Notes: generated by a model not told the origin, from the sequence alone. Positions 7,915 to 17,764 are shown, numbered from the stretch's first letter. The stretch: DNA of 64,000 bases from Pseudomonas putida (GCF_028682455.1 NZ_JANHLD010000001.1:2024001-2088000), one strand, 5' to 3'. Numbers and translations: made by a program.

Positions 7915-9286
7915 TAGCGGCAGCCTGCGCGGGCGGCTGGTCTGGAATCTTGCGATCCTGCTGGTGGTGCTGATGCTCGCCAGCGGCCTGAGTGCCTACT
8001 GGAACGGCCGGGAAGCTGCCGACACTGCCTACGACCGCACCTTGCTGGCCTCGGCCCGCACCATCGCGGCCGGCCTGTCCCAGCGTGACGGCACGCTAAG
8101 CGCCGATGTGCCCTATGTGGCCCTGGACACCTTCGCCTACGACAGTGCCGGGCGTATCTACTACCAGGTCAACGATATCCACCAGCGCCTGATCTCGGGC
8201 TACGAAAATCTGCCGCCACCACCACCGGGCACGCCACGCACCGACGACTACCCGGCCCTGGCGCGCTTCTATGACGCCCGTTACCTGGGCCAGGATGTAC
8301 GCGTGGTGAGCCTGCTCAAGCCGGTCAGCGAACCGAATATGAACGGCATGGCCGAGATTCGTGTGGCCGAGACTGAAGAGGCGCGGGTACGCATGGCGCG
8401 CGGACTGATGGCCGACACCCTGTTGCGCCTGGGCATGTTGGCGTTGGGTGCGTTGATGATGGTTTGGTTCGCGGTCAGCGCCGCGCTGCGTCCGCTCGAG
8501 CGCTTGCGCCGCGCCGTGGAAGAGCGGCAGCCCGATGATCTGCGGGCGTTGCCGGTGGTCGAGGTGCAGCGCGAGTTGAGTCCGCTGGTGCGGGCCTTGA
8601 ACCATTTCACCGAACGCCTGCGCGGACAGTTCGAGCGCCAGGCGCAGTTCATCGCTGAGGCCGCCCACGAACTGCGCACCCCGCTGGCGGCGCTCAAGGC
8701 ACGTGTCGAACTGGGGCTGCGCTCCAGCGAGCCGCAGGTGTGGCGCGACACCCTGGAGTCTGCCGCCCAGGGCACCGATCGCCTGACCCACCTGGCCAAC
8801 CAGCTGCTGTCGCTTGCGCGGGTGGAGAATGGCGCGCGGGCCATTGCCGAGGGCGGTGCGCAGGAGCTTGACCTGAGCCAGCTGGCCCGCGAGTTGGGCA
8901 TGGCCATGGCGCCCCTGGCCCATGCCCGGGGCGTGGCATTGGCGCTCGAGGCCGAGTCCTCCGTCCATGTGCGCGGCGAGCCGACCTTGCTCAACGAACT
9001 GCTCAGCAACCTGGTGGACAACGCCCTGGCGCACACGCCCAAGGACGGCAATGTGATCTTGCGGGTGCGCGCGCCGGGCATTCTCGAAGTCGAGGACGAC
9101 GGCCCGGGTATCCCCGAAAGCGAACGTGAGCGGGTGTTCGAACGCTTCTATCGGCGTAGTGCCCAGGGCACAGGCCTGGGCCTGGCCATCGTCGGCGAGA
9201 TATGCCGCGCCCACCTTGCGCAGATCAGCCTGCATGACGGCGAGCGGGGCGGCCTGAAGGTGCGGGTCAGTTTTACGGTCGACTAA
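7907..9286 (+). CDS. tctE: Sensor histidine kinase TctE
   Basis: A 459-residue membrane sensor. A first helix (about 14-31) and a second (about 173-192) enclose a periplasmic sensor region carrying the family's YDRTLLASARTIA motif. The kinase core has the phosphorylated histidine H254 in AAHELRTPL, an N box LLSNLVDNALAHTP, a G1 box EDDGPGIP and G2 [15 protein letters not shown] 7907 overlaps the tctD stop (ATGCTTGA), giving translational coupling; longer upstream readings belong to tctD sequence. Its 3' end overlaps the convergent HDOD gene by 4 bases. Confidence 0.93.
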   Translation: MLDSGSLRGRLVWNLAILLVVLMLASGLSAYWNGREAADTAYDRTLLASARTIAAGLSQRDGTLSADVPYVALDTFAYDSAGRIYYQVNDIHQRLISGYENLPPPPPGTPRTDDYPALARFYDARYLGQDVRVVSLLKPVSEPNMNGMAEIRVAETEEARVRMARGLMADTLLRLGMLALGALMMVWFAVSAALRPLERLRRAVEERQPDDLRALPVVEVQRELSPLVRALNHFTERLRGQFERQAQFIAEAAHELRTPLAALKARVELGLRSSEPQVWRDTLESAAQGTDRLTHLANQLLSLARVENGARAIAEGGAQELDLSQLARELGMAMAPLAHARGVALALEAESSVHVRGEPTLLNELLSNLVDNALAHTPKDGNVILRVRAPGILEVEDDGPGIPESERERVFERFYRRSAQGTGLGLAIVGEICRAHLAQISLHDGERGGLKVRVSFTVD

Positions 9287-10092
9287 CGGAACATGCTGCG
9301 CGCATTGAGCAGATCGCTGGCGACCAGTTCAGTGCCGGTGGGCAGGCCCAGGTGCCGGTAGGCTGGCAAGGCCGCCAACGGGCGGGTCTTGCTGGTGCCC
9401 TGGCTCAGGGCGCGGGCGATCTGGACGATATCCACGTAGTCGACCCGGTCGCTGCAGCGATCCAGGTCCTGGACCCGGCCGGGCAGCCTGACCAGTTGCT
9501 CGGGGAACTCCCAGGTGCCGAGGATCTTGTCGCCGAGGGCCGGATGGATCTGGTCGATCACATAATTCAGGCACACGGGGTCGGACAACAGCTCGTTGTG
9601 CTCTTCGGCGTAGATCAGGATCGGCAATACGCCGATCTGGTGAACCAGGCCGGCCAGGGCGCCCTGGTCCGGCTTGAGCTGGGTATGGCGTGAACAGAGT
9701 TCGTAGCTGATGCCCGCCACCTCGAGGCTGGTTGCCCAGACTTCGCGCATTTTTCGCTCCACCACTTCGGAGCGGGCATGGAAGATCTGCTCGATGACCA
9801 GGCCGATGGCCAGGTTGCAGCTGTAGTTGATGCCCAGGCGGGTGATGGCGGTCTGCAGGTCGGTCACTTCGACGGTGGCGCGCAGCAGCGGGCTGTTCAC
9901 CACTTTGATCAAGCGCGCCGACAAGGCGGCATCGCGGCCGATGACCTTGCTCAGGGTGCTGACGCTGATCTCGGTGTCTTCTGCGGCCTCGCGGATGCTC
10001 AAGGCTACCTCTGGCAAGGTCGGCAGCACCAGGTCATCGTTGTCGATGGCGGCCAGCAACTGGGCCTGGACCATCTCGGCCAGCTTGTTCAT
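9283..10092 (-). CDS. HDOD domain-containing protein
   Basis: A 269-residue cytosolic protein with an HDOD domain covering about residues 20-215: LPTLPEVALSIREAA, LSKVIGRDAALSARLIKVVNSPLL and LGINYSCNLAIGLVIEQIF are the typical helices of this HD-GYP-related fold. The catalytic HD pair of phosphodiesterases is not evident (GLVHQIGVLPI in its place), as usual in HDOD proteins, so a signalling or scaffolding role is likelier than enzymatic activity. No GGDEF or EAL domain is attached. It stands alone between tctE and ygfZ, and its precise role is unknown. Confidence 0.85.
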   Translation of the reverse strand: MNKLAEMVQAQLLAAIDNDDLVLPTLPEVALSIREAAEDTEISVSTLSKVIGRDAALSARLIKVVNSPLLRATVEVTDLQTAITRLGINYSCNLAIGLVIEQIFHARSEVVERKMREVWATSLEVAGISYELCSRHTQLKPDQGALAGLVHQIGVLPILIYAEEHNELLSDPVCLNYVIDQIHPALGDKILGTWEFPEQLVRLPGRVQDLDRCSDRVDYVDIVQIARALSQGTSKTRPLAALPAYRHLGLPTGTELVASDLLNARSMFR

Positions 10093-10152
10093 GGTGATTC
10101 TCTAACGCAATTCAAGAAATGCCCCGGTGGGCAAGTGCCGGGGCAGGGTGAC

Positions 10153-11094
10153 TCAGCGCTGGATCTCGCGGTCGCGGTCCAGCTCGTAGGGGAGCGACAG
10201 CAGCGCAAGGGCCGGGCCGTCGGGGCTGCCCAGGTGCAGGTTGTTGTCTTCGACCGCATCGGCAGTCAATACCGCCAGCAGCTCGCAGCCTTCGGCGGCA
10301 CGGGCGGCCAGGACCACTTCACCCACCGAGGAGTTGTGGGTAGGCGAGAAGATCTCGGTGCCAGGCTCGGGCACTTGCTCGTCCGCCAGGGCTACCCGGT
10401 ATTGACGACGCTTGAGCTTGCCCAGGTACTGCATGCGCGCGACGATTTCCTGGCCGGTGTAGCAGCCTTTCTTGAAGCTGACGCCGCCGACGGCCTGCAG
10501 GTTGATCATCTGCGGGATGAATAGCTCGCGGGTCTGGGCCATGACCTGGCCGATACCGGCGCGAATCTGCCCCAGCAGCCAATCGTTGAGCGAGCCCTCC
10601 GGCAGGTGTGCGGCCAGTTGGGCCTGCACGGCTGCTGCCTGTTGGGCCGGGACCCACAACTCGACACGCCCGGTGGACACGAGAACGGCAACCAGGCCGT
10701 CGTGGCGCGTTACCCCATCGACCTGCGCGGACACTTCCAGCCCCAGCGCCTGCAGGGCAGCTTCACCGTTGCTCAGGCCAAAGCGAACCCAGGCGTCGCT
10801 GTCGTCGGTCAGTTTGGCCTTGGAGAACACCGCGTACTTTTTCAGGTCGGCCAATTGCGGCTCGAGCAGCTCGCGGGTCATGGCCAGCAGAAAGCCATCG
10901 GCCTCGGGGAGGATGCGGAAGCTCGACTGCATGCGACCCTTGACCATGCAACGTGCGCCCAGGCTACTGGTGCTGTCGTTGAGGTAATTGAGGTTGCAGG
11001 TCAGTTGGCCTTGCAGAAACTTGCCGGCGTCCGAGCCGCGGACGGCGAGGACGCCTTCGTGGGAAAGGGTGCAGAAAAAAGCAGAATCGGCCAT
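10153..11094 (-). CDS. ygfZ: Folate-binding protein YgfZ (tRNA/Fe-S maintenance)
   Basis: A 313-residue protein of the YgfZ/GcvT-like family, which uses folate and supports iron-sulfur cluster enzymes such as MiaB. The diagnostic cysteine motif KGCYTGQEIVARMQYLGK lies near residue 215, and the N-terminus has the GcvT-like RGSDAGKFLQGQLTCNL. It is divergent from sdhE (165 bases between starts), a linkage conserved in gammaproteobacteria and consistent with a shared role in respiratory Fe-S/flavin enzymes. Confidence 0.94.
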   Translation of the reverse strand: MADSAFFCTLSHEGVLAVRGSDAGKFLQGQLTCNLNYLNDSTSSLGARCMVKGRMQSSFRILPEADGFLLAMTRELLEPQLADLKKYAVFSKAKLTDDSDAWVRFGLSNGEAALQALGLEVSAQVDGVTRHDGLVAVLVSTGRVELWVPAQQAAAVQAQLAAHLPEGSLNDWLLGQIRAGIGQVMAQTRELFIPQMINLQAVGGVSFKKGCYTGQEIVARMQYLGKLKRRQYRVALADEQVPEPGTEIFSPTHNSSVGEVVLAARAAEGCELLAVLTADAVEDNNLHLGSPDGPALALLSLPYELDRDREIQR

Positions 11095-11259
11095 GGGTCA
11101 TCGCAGGATAGTAAGACTGGGTCCCATGATAGAGCGCTGTCGGCAAAATAGGTAGTTGAGTACTGCCCTCTGTCATTATTTGCTCACAGCTGCGGACCAA
11201 CGTCGCGTGTCCCTCGGGCGTGGCGTCTGTATACTGGCGGCCTATTTTAGGAGGGCTTC

Positions 11260-11514
11260 ATGGTCGAACAAACTGAACTCAACCGGCTCTTTTGGCACAG
11301 CCGCCGTGGCATGCTCGAGCTCGACGTACTGCTGGTGCCTTTCAGCCAGGACGTCTACCCGACCCTGAGCCAGGAAGATCGTGACCTGTACAAGCGCTTG
11401 CTGAGCTGCGAAGACCAGGACATGTTTGGCTGGTTCATGGAACGCAGCGAGTCGGAAGATCCGGAGCTGCAGCGCATGGTTCGCATCATTCTGGACCGTG
11501 TCCAGCCCAAGTGA
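11260..11514 (+). CDS. sdhE: FAD assembly factor SdhE (YgfY/CptB)
   Basis: An 84-residue protein of the succinate dehydrogenase assembly factor 2 family, needed for covalent flavin attachment to SdhA/FrdA. The conserved [11 protein letters not shown] segment (residues 16-26, containing the RGxxE core) and the [11 protein letters not shown] helix are present. ATG 11260 has a strong ribosome site AGGAGG (11250-11255), and a TATACT -10-like hexamer at 11230-11235 lies just upstream although the matching -35 is poor. The following ygfX-like gene starts inside its 3' end. Confidence 0.95.
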   Translation: MVEQTELNRLFWHSRRGMLELDVLLVPFSQDVYPTLSQEDRDLYKRLLSCEDQDMFGWFMERSESEDPELQRMVRIILDRVQPK

Positions 11515-11950
11515 GCGGTTCGAGTGTCGCTGGCAAGGCTCCAGGGCATTGTTGGCGGCCTATCTGGCCAGCCTGCTGCTGGCCTTGCTGGCGCTGAGCC
11601 TCCTGCAGGTCCCTGGATGGGCGAAGCTGCTGGGGAGTGTGTGCTGCCTGCTGCATGCGGGCTGGATGATTCCCCGGCGTATCCTGCTGGGCCACGCCAG
11701 CGCCATCAGCGGCTTGCGTCGAAACCCTGCCGGGTGGCAGCTCTACAGCCGGGCAGAGGGGTGGCAGCCGGTTCAACTGCGCCGCGACAGCCTGGCCTTG
11801 CCGGGGCTGATCGTACTGCGCTACCGCCGCAAGGGACGGTACTGGAGCGAGGGCCTGTGCATCGCCTACGACGCGCTGGAGCCGGAGCAACACCGGCGCC
11901 TGCGCGTGAGGCTGAAGTTCAGTCGGCGTAGGTGGGTGGCTGCAGAATAG
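11498..11950 (+). CDS. YgfX-like membrane protein
   Basis: A 150-residue protein starting at GTG 11498, overlapping sdhE by 17 bases. It begins [15 protein letters not shown] and has two hydrophobic segments (about 18-37 and 40-55), then a charged soluble C-terminal half with [35 protein letters not shown]. Position after sdhE, size and topology match YgfX (CptA/toxin-like family of E. coli, DUF1434-type). Whether it acts as a division inhibitor as proposed in E. coli cannot be judged. Its end overlaps the convergent nadB by 32 bases. Confidence 0.75.
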   Translation: MSSPSERFECRWQGSRALLAAYLASLLLALLALSLLQVPGWAKLLGSVCCLLHAGWMIPRRILLGHASAISGLRRNPAGWQLYSRAEGWQPVQLRRDSLALPGLIVLRYRRKGRYWSEGLCIAYDALEPEQHRRLRVRLKFSRRRWVAAE

Positions 11951-13535
11951 TATCGCGCGCCTCGGCGAGCATTCCCGGGTAATCCAGGGTGTAGTGCAGG
12001 CCGCGGCTTTCCTTGCGTTGCATGGCGCTGCGGATCATCAGCTCGGCCACCTGGGCCAGGTTGCGCAACTCGATCAGGTCGCGGCTGACCTTGTAGTTGC
12101 TGTAGAACTCGTCGATCTCGTCCAGCAGCAGGCGTACCCGGTGCTCGGCGCGTTGCAGGCGCTTGCTGGTGCGTACGATGCCCACGTAGTCCCACATGAA
12201 CCGGCGCAGCTCATCCCAGTTGTGCGCAATGATCACGTCTTCATCCGAATCGGTGACCTGGCTTGCATCCCAGCATGGCAGCGCCTTTGGCATGGCAATC
12301 TGCTCCAGGTGCGCCTCGATGTCGGTGGCCGCGGCACGGCCGTAGACGAAGCACTCGAGCAGCGAATTGCTGGCCATGCGGTTGGCGCCGTGCAAGCCGG
12401 TGAAGCTGGTTTCACCGATGGCGTAGAGGCCGGGCACGTCGGTATGGCCGTGATCGTCCACCATCACCCCGCCGCAGGTGTAGTGGGCCGCGGGTACTAC
12501 CGGGATCGGCTGGCGAGTGATGTCGATGCCGAAGGCCAGGCATCGTTCATACATGGTGGGGAAGTGGCTCTTGATGAAATCGGCCGGCTTGTGGCTGATA
12601 TCCAGGTACACGCAGTCCACACCCAGGCGTTTCATCTCATGGTCGATGGCGCGGGCGACGACATCGCGCGGTGCGAGTTCTTCACGCGGGTCGAAGCGCG
12701 GCATGAAACGCTCGCCATTGGGCAGCCGGAGCAAGGCGCCTTCGCCGCGCAGGGCCTCGGTGATCAGGAAGCTCTTGGCCTGGGGGTGATACAGGCAGGT
12801 GGGGTGGAACTGGTTGAACTCGAGGTTGGCCACCCGACACCCGGCACGCCAGGCCATGGCGATGCCATCGCCGCAGGCCCCGTCGGGATTGCTGGTGTAC
12901 AGGTAGACCTTGGCGGCCCCGCCCGTGGCCAGCACGGTGAAACGCGCGCCGTAGGTGTCGACCTCGCCGGTATTGCGGTTGAGCACATAAGCACCCAGGC
13001 AGCGATCGCCTTCCTGGCCCAGGCGCCGCTCGGTGATCAGGTCGACGGCGACGCGTTGCTCCAGCAACTCGATGTTCGGGCGCTGGCGTGCCTGGCTGAG
13101 CAGGGTGGTGAAGATTGCAGCGCCGGTGGCGTCGGCAGCGTGAATGATGCGTCGATGGCTGTGGCCACCTTCGCGGGTCAGGTGAAACTCGAATCCGCCA
13201 TCGTCGACACTGGCATGTTCATCACGGGTAAAAGGCACGCCCTGGTCGATCAACCATTGGATCGACTCGCGGCTATGCTCAACGGTGAAGCGCACTGCAT
13301 CTTCATGGCACAGGCCACCGCCCGCATTGAGCGTGTCCTCGACGTGGGATTGCACCGTGTCGGTGTCGTCCAGCACTGCCGCGACCCCGCCCTGGGCCCA
13401 GAAGGTCGAACCGTTGGACAGGTCGCCCTTGCTGAGTACGGCAATGCGCAGGTGGTCGGGGAGGGTCAGCGCCAGGCTCAGACCCGCAGCGCCGCTGCCG
13501 ATCACGAGGACATCATGTTGGAATTGTTGGCTCAT
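11919..13535 (-). CDS. nadB: L-aspartate oxidase
   Basis: A 538-residue FAD enzyme converting L-aspartate to iminoaspartate, the first step of NAD synthesis. The N-terminal dinucleotide-binding motif [13 protein letters not shown] (residues 11-23) is followed by the [16 protein letters not shown] motif characteristic of NadB rather than SdhA/FrdA; HPTCLYHP and the late [16 protein letters not shown] segment are also diagnostic. It reads away from algU and shares a 431-base intergenic region with it. In many Pseudomonas nadB sits at exactly this place before algU. Confidence 0.97.
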   Translation of the reverse strand: MSQQFQHDVLVIGSGAAGLSLALTLPDHLRIAVLSKGDLSNGSTFWAQGGVAAVLDDTDTVQSHVEDTLNAGGGLCHEDAVRFTVEHSRESIQWLIDQGVPFTRDEHASVDDGGFEFHLTREGGHSHRRIIHAADATGAAIFTTLLSQARQRPNIELLEQRVAVDLITERRLGQEGDRCLGAYVLNRNTGEVDTYGARFTVLATGGAAKVYLYTSNPDGACGDGIAMAWRAGCRVANLEFNQFHPTCLYHPQAKSFLITEALRGEGALLRLPNGERFMPRFDPREELAPRDVVARAIDHEMKRLGVDCVYLDISHKPADFIKSHFPTMYERCLAFGIDITRQPIPVVPAAHYTCGGVMVDDHGHTDVPGLYAIGETSFTGLHGANRMASNSLLECFVYGRAAATDIEAHLEQIAMPKALPCWDASQVTDSDEDVIIAHNWDELRRFMWDYVGIVRTSKRLQRAEHRVRLLLDEIDEFYSNYKVSRDLIELRNLAQVAELMIRSAMQRKESRGLHYTLDYPGMLAEARDTILQPPTYAD

Positions 13536-13966
13536 GTCAGGACACTAGTATCTGAAGGGGGGGATCGGCACAATAGTCAGGCGCGTATGGCATTGTGAAA
13601 CTATCGTGAATCTGGACCGGTTGCCTTTATAGCAGCCCCAAGGCCCTGATTTCCAATGGCGCTTGCGTGGCTCCATTGCCTTTTTTGGAACTTTCCACGC
13701 TGTGTGGATATCCATAGAAGGTTGTCCGCACGCCACAATGCCGCGGCGACGCATGGCAGTAGCTGGTCACTCGGCGCTGTCGGCGTATTCGAGACCCGAT
13801 TATCGACGCAGCCGGCCGTGACCGCGCTGCGTTTTTCGTGCGAGCCGACCAAGGGCCGCAGGAAACTTGCTTGGAGGGGAGAACTTTTGCGCAAAGCCCG
13901 AGTCTATGGTTGCAAGCCTGAACGATGGTTGACGCAACGCTCCTTCGAGATCACCGAGGAGTGTTC
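13536..13966. other. Divergent nadB/algU intergenic region
   Basis: A 431-base region without a convincing gene. Near its algU end is a sigma-22-type promoter (13881-13907); the rest is GC-rich and contains several imperfect palindromes (for example around 13690-13712, CCACGCTGTGTGG). Multiple algU promoters are known in P. aeruginosa, so further control elements are expected here but I could not identify them securely. Confidence 0.5.
13881..13907 (+). promoter_or_regulatory. AlgU (sigma-22)-type autoregulatory promoter
   Basis: GAACTT at 13881-13886, a 16-base spacer and TCTAT at 13903-13907 match the extracytoplasmic sigma-22/sigma-E consensus (GAACTT-N16/17-TCTGA) in five of six and four of five key positions. 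It lies 60 bases upstream of the algU ATG, consistent with positive autoregulation of the operon. Confidence 0.75.
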
Positions 13967-14548
13967 ATGCTAACCCAGGAAGAGGATCAGCAGCTTGTCG
14001 AGCGCGTGCAGCGTGGCGACAGGCGAGCGTTCGATCTGTTGGTGCTGAAGTATCAGCACAAGATTCTCGGGTTGATCGTGCGTTTTGTACACGACACCCA
14101 TGAAGCGCAGGACGTGGCGCAGGAAGCTTTCATCAAGGCTTACCGGGCGCTTGGTAATTTTCGCGGAGACAGTGCCTTCTACACCTGGCTGTACCGCATT
14201 GCCATCAACACGGCAAAGAACTATCTGGTGTCCCGCGGTCGGCGGCCACCGGACAGCGATGTGAGCTCCGAGGATGCGGAGTTCTACGACGGCGACCACG
14301 GCCTCAAGGATCTTGAGTCTCCAGAGCGCGCGTTGTTGCGGGATGAGATCGAAGGCACCGTCCATCGGACCATTCAGCAACTGCCAGAAGATTTGCGTAC
14401 GGCGTTAACTTTACGTGAATTCGATGGTCTGAGTTACGAGGACATTGCGAGCGTCATGCAGTGTCCGGTGGGTACCGTGCGCTCTCGAATCTTCCGCGCT
14501 CGGGAGGCCATAGACAAAGCCCTGCAGCCGTTGTTGCAGGAAACCTGA
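13967..14548 (+). CDS. algU: RNA polymerase sigma factor AlgU (sigma-22, RpoE)
   Basis: A 193-residue ECF sigma factor directing envelope-stress and alginate genes. Region 2 is seen in AFDLLVLKYQHKILGLI and DVAQEAFIKAYRAL (about 25-70), region 4 in LREFDGLSYEDIASVMQCPVGTVRSRIFRAREAI (about 150-185; only the helix-turn-helix core is decisive). ATG 13967 follows GAGGAG and yields the standard start MLTQEEDQQLVERV; a longer reading from 13925 would add 14 residues absent from the family. Its activity is held in check by MucA and MucB encoded next. Confidence 0.98.
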   Translation: MLTQEEDQQLVERVQRGDRRAFDLLVLKYQHKILGLIVRFVHDTHEAQDVAQEAFIKAYRALGNFRGDSAFYTWLYRIAINTAKNYLVSRGRRPPDSDVSSEDAEFYDGDHGLKDLESPERALLRDEIEGTVHRTIQQLPEDLRTALTLREFDGLSYEDIASVMQCPVGTVRSRIFRAREAIDKALQPLLQET

Positions 14549-14579
14549 GACAGCGGCGACAGCCAAGAGAGGAACCGCC

Positions 14580-15170
14580 ATGAGTCGTGAAGCTTTGCAG
14601 GAATCGCTGTCCGCGGTGATGGATAACGAAGCGGACGAACTGGAATTACGTCGGGTGTTGAACGCCGTCGACGACGCCGAAACCCGTGCCACCTGGTCGC
14701 GTTACCAGGTAGCCCGTGCGGCGATGCACAAGGAACTGGTGCTGCCACAACTGGATATCGCCGCTGCCGTGTCTGCAGCGCTGGCTGACGAAGCCACGCC
14801 GGTCAAGGTCAGCCGTGGTCCATGGCGCAGCCTGGGTCGCCTGGCCGTGGCTGCTTCGGTCACTGTTGCCGTGCTCGCCGGTGTACGCCTGTACAACCAG
14901 GACGAAATCAGCGGTGCCCAGCTGGCTGCCCAGCAACCTGCCCAGCAGGGGCTGAGCGTGCCACAAGTTCAAGGCCCCGCCGTGCTGGCAGGCTATAGTG
15001 AAAATGCAGAACAGCCTGGCCCGATGGCCAATGGCGTCCTGCAAGGGCAATCTGGCTGGCACGACCAGCGTCTGCCCGGCTATCTGCGCCAGCATGCCCA
15101 GGAAGCAGCCCTCAAAGGTACCGAGAGCGCCCTGCCATATGCCCGTGCGGCAAGCCTGGACAATCGCTGA
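14580..15170 (+). CDS. mucA: Anti-sigma factor MucA
   Basis: A 196-residue single-pass inner membrane protein binding AlgU through its cytoplasmic N-terminal domain (SREALQESLSAVMDNEADE, the RseA-type anti-sigma motif). A hydrophobic segment at about 87-105 is followed by a periplasmic domain that is protected by MucB and cleaved by AlgW-type proteases under stress. The reading frame is intact, so no mucoidy-type frameshift is present. It follows algU by 31 bases with a GAGAGG ribosome site. Confidence 0.97.
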   Translation: MSREALQESLSAVMDNEADELELRRVLNAVDDAETRATWSRYQVARAAMHKELVLPQLDIAAAVSAALADEATPVKVSRGPWRSLGRLAVAASVTVAVLAGVRLYNQDEISGAQLAAQQPAQQGLSVPQVQGPAVLAGYSENAEQPGPMANGVLQGQSGWHDQRLPGYLRQHAQEAALKGTESALPYARAASLDNR

Positions 15171-15182
15171 GTAAGGAGGATC

Positions 15183-16148
15183 ATGCGCGCGCTACCTCTC
15201 ATACCGCTGTTGCTGGGTGGCTGGCTGATACTGCCGGCCCATGCTGCCAACTCCTCCCCGCAGGCCGGCGACTGGCTCAAAAAGCTGGCGCAGGCCGAGC
15301 AACAGCAGAGTTACCAGGGTACTTTCGTTTACGAGCGTAACGGCAGCTTCTCCACTCACGATATCTGGCATCGTGTCCAGGACGGCAAGGTCAACGAGCG
15401 GTTGCTTCAGCTCGATGGCTCGGCCCAGGAAGTCGTGCGTGTCGATGGGCATACCCAGTGCGTGAGCGGCACCTTGGTGCCTGGCGTGGCCAACTCGCCA
15501 GAATCCACGGCGCGAGTCCTCGATCCTCTCAAGCTGATGAGCTGGTACGACCTGGGGGTCGCCGGCAAGTCCCGGGTGGCCAACCGCGAAGCGGTAATTG
15601 TCACCCTGACGCCTCGCGATCAACATCGCTATGCCTTCGAGCTTCACCTTGATCGGCAGACTGGCTTGCCCTTGAAGTCGCTGATGCTCGACGACAAGGG
15701 GCGCTTGCTGGAGCGCTTCCAGTTCACCCGACTGGATACCGCACAGGCGCCGACCGACGACGAACTCAAGGCCAGCGATCAGTGCAAGCCGGTTGCCCAG
15801 GTAGCCGATGCTGCGGCGCAGCCGGCCACGGGCTGGCGCTCCGACTGGCTGCCGCCAGGCTTCGAACTGATCGACAGCTCGGTGCGCAAGGATCCACAAG
15901 GCAAGGGCACGGTCAGCAACCTGATGTACGATGATGGCCTGGCGCGGTTTTCGGTCTTCGTCGAAGCGCTGGGCACCGGGACGGCTGCCGACATCCGCAC
16001 CCAGTTGGGGCCTACCGTTGCGGTCTCGCGGCGCCTGACCACGCCCAAGGGCGAAGTGATGGTCACGGTGGTGGGCGAAATTCCGATCGGTACGGCCGAG
16101 CGGATCGCCTTGTCGATGCGGTCTCAGGATACCCAGGCACAGAAATGA
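15183..16148 (+). CDS. mucB: Periplasmic negative regulator MucB (RseB family)
   Basis: A 321-residue periplasmic protein with a signal peptide (residues 1-21, cleavage after AHA) and the RseB lipid-sensing fold: SYQGTFVYERNGSFSTHDIWHRV near residue 40 is the typical N-terminal strand region, read in pieces. It protects MucA from proteolysis. The ribosome site AAGGAGG lies three bases before ATG 15183. After its stop there are 167 bases before mucD; no mucC-like gene is found there. Confidence 0.96.
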   Translation: MRALPLIPLLLGGWLILPAHAANSSPQAGDWLKKLAQAEQQQSYQGTFVYERNGSFSTHDIWHRVQDGKVNERLLQLDGSAQEVVRVDGHTQCVSGTLVPGVANSPESTARVLDPLKLMSWYDLGVAGKSRVANREAVIVTLTPRDQHRYAFELHLDRQTGLPLKSLMLDDKGRLLERFQFTRLDTAQAPTDDELKASDQCKPVAQVADAAAQPATGWRSDWLPPGFELIDSSVRKDPQGKGTVSNLMYDDGLARFSVFVEALGTGTAADIRTQLGPTVAVSRRLTTPKGEVMVTVVGEIPIGTAERIALSMRSQDTQAQK

Positions 16149-16315
16149 ACAGCAGCTACGCTGGCCGGTCGAGGATTGCTTGGCTGACATGATTGGCAAG
16201 CTTTGCAGTTTGCAAATAATCCAGATTTTTTCTATAGGTCAGTCCTTTCGGGGTCTGGCCTTTCCTGCTTCTGCAGGGCCCTACTGCTAACCACGCTCGA
16301 AGTGACGGGAGCCGT

Positions 16316-17749
16316 ATGTCAATACCACGCTTGAAAACCTACCTATCGTTGTTCGCCGCCGTGTTCATGCTCGGCCAGGTGGTCACCGCCCAGGCCGAAG
16401 CCCTTCCGGACTTCACCACCCTGGTCGAGCAGGCTTCGCCTGCAGTAGTGAACATCTCGACCAAGCAGAAACTGCCGGACCGCAAGTACGCAGCAGGCCA
16501 GATGCCAGACCTCGAAGGCCTGCCGCCGATGTTCCGCGAGTTCTTCGAACGCAACATGCCTCCCCAGAACCCGCGCTCGCCGCGCGGTGACCGCCAGCGT
16601 GAAGCGCAATCCCTGGGGTCGGGCTTCATCATCTCCGACGATGGCTATGTTCTGACCAACAACCACGTGGTTGCCGACGCCGATGAAATCATTGTCCGTC
16701 TGTCGGACCGCAGCGAGTTGCAGGCCAAGCTGGTCGGTACCGACCCACGCACCGACGTGGCCTTGCTCAAGGTCGAAGGCAAGAACCTGCCGACCGTCAA
16801 GTTGGGCGACTCGAGCAAGCTCAAAGTAGGTGAGTGGGTGCTGGCCATCGGCTCGCCGTTCGGTTTCGACCATTCGGTGACCAAAGGTATCGTCAGTGCC
16901 AAGGGTCGTACCCTGCCCAACGACACCTATGTGCCGTTCATCCAGACCGACGTTGCGATCAACCCCGGTAACTCCGGCGGCCCGCTGTTCAACATGAACG
17001 GTGAGGTGGTGGGTATCAACTCGCAGATCTTCACCCGTTCCGGTGGCTTCATGGGCCTGTCGTTCGCGATCCCGATCGATGTGGCGCTGGATGTCTCCAA
17101 CCAGCTGAAGAAAGACGGCAAGGTCAGCCGCGGCTGGCTGGGCGTGGTGATCCAGGAGGTCAACAAGGACCTCGCTGAATCCTTTGGCCTGGACAAGCCT
17201 TCCGGTGCCCTGGTAGCCCAGGTGCTGGAAGATGGCCCGGCAGCCAAGGGCGGCCTGCAAGTGGGTGACGTGATCCTGAGCATGAACGGTCAGCCGATCG
17301 TCATGTCGGCCGACCTGCCGCACCTGGTCGGTGGCCTGAAGGATGGCGCCAAGGCCAAGCTGGAGATCATCCGCAACGGCAAGCGCCAGAATCTGGATGT
17401 CACCATCGGCGCGCTGCCTGACGACGACGCCGAGATCACCACCAGCGCCACCGGCGGTGTAGAGCGCAGCAGCAACCGCCTCGGAGTGTCGGTTTCCGAC
17501 CTGACCGCCGAGCAGAAAAAGACTCTCGAGCTCAAGGGCGGTGTGGTGATCAAGGAAGTCCAGGACGGTCCTGCGGCCATGATTGGCCTGCGTCCGGGTG
17601 ATGTCATCAGTCACCTGAACAACCAGGCGATCCTGACAGCCAAGCAGTTCACCGAAATCGCCAAGGAGCTGCCGAAAAACCGTTCGGTGTCGATGCGCGT
17701 GCTGCGTCAGGGGCGTGCCAGCTTCATTACCTTCAAACTGGCTGAATAA
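16316..17749 (+). CDS. mucD: Periplasmic serine protease MucD (HtrA/DegP family)
   Basis: A 477-residue periplasmic chaperone-protease that removes misfolded envelope proteins and dampens AlgU activation. A signal peptide covers about residues 1-28 (TAQAEA). The catalytic triad is complete: H117 in LTNNHVVAD, D147 in RTDVALLK, S220 in NPGNSGGPLF. Two PDZ domains follow (about 270-360 with RGWLGVVIQEV, and 375-470). It ends the alg/muc operon and is followed by a strong terminator, directly after which a group II intron has inserted. Confidence 0.98.
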   Translation: MSIPRLKTYLSLFAAVFMLGQVVTAQAEALPDFTTLVEQASPAVVNISTKQKLPDRKYAAGQMPDLEGLPPMFREFFERNMPPQNPRSPRGDRQREAQSLGSGFIISDDGYVLTNNHVVADADEIIVRLSDRSELQAKLVGTDPRTDVALLKVEGKNLPTVKLGDSSKLKVGEWVLAIGSPFGFDHSVTKGIVSAKGRTLPNDTYVPFIQTDVAINPGNSGGPLFNMNGEVVGINSQIFTRSGGFMGLSFAIPIDVALDVSNQLKKDGKVSRGWLGVVIQEVNKDLAESFGLDKPSGALVAQVLEDGPAAKGGLQVGDVILSMNGQPIVMSADLPHLVGGLKDGAKAKLEIIRNGKRQNLDVTIGALPDDDAEITTSATGGVERSSNRLGVSVSDLTAEQKKTLELKGGVVIKEVQDGPAAMIGLRPGDVISHLNNQAILTAKQFTEIAKELPKNRSVSMRVLRQGRASFITFKLAE

Positions 17750-17764
17750 GCTGGATTGACGGAG

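Noticed and set aside
13688..13710. Second GAACTT that could be a sigma-22 promoter for algU
   Set aside because: No TCTGA-like -10 at 16-17 bases; also more than 250 bases from the gene.
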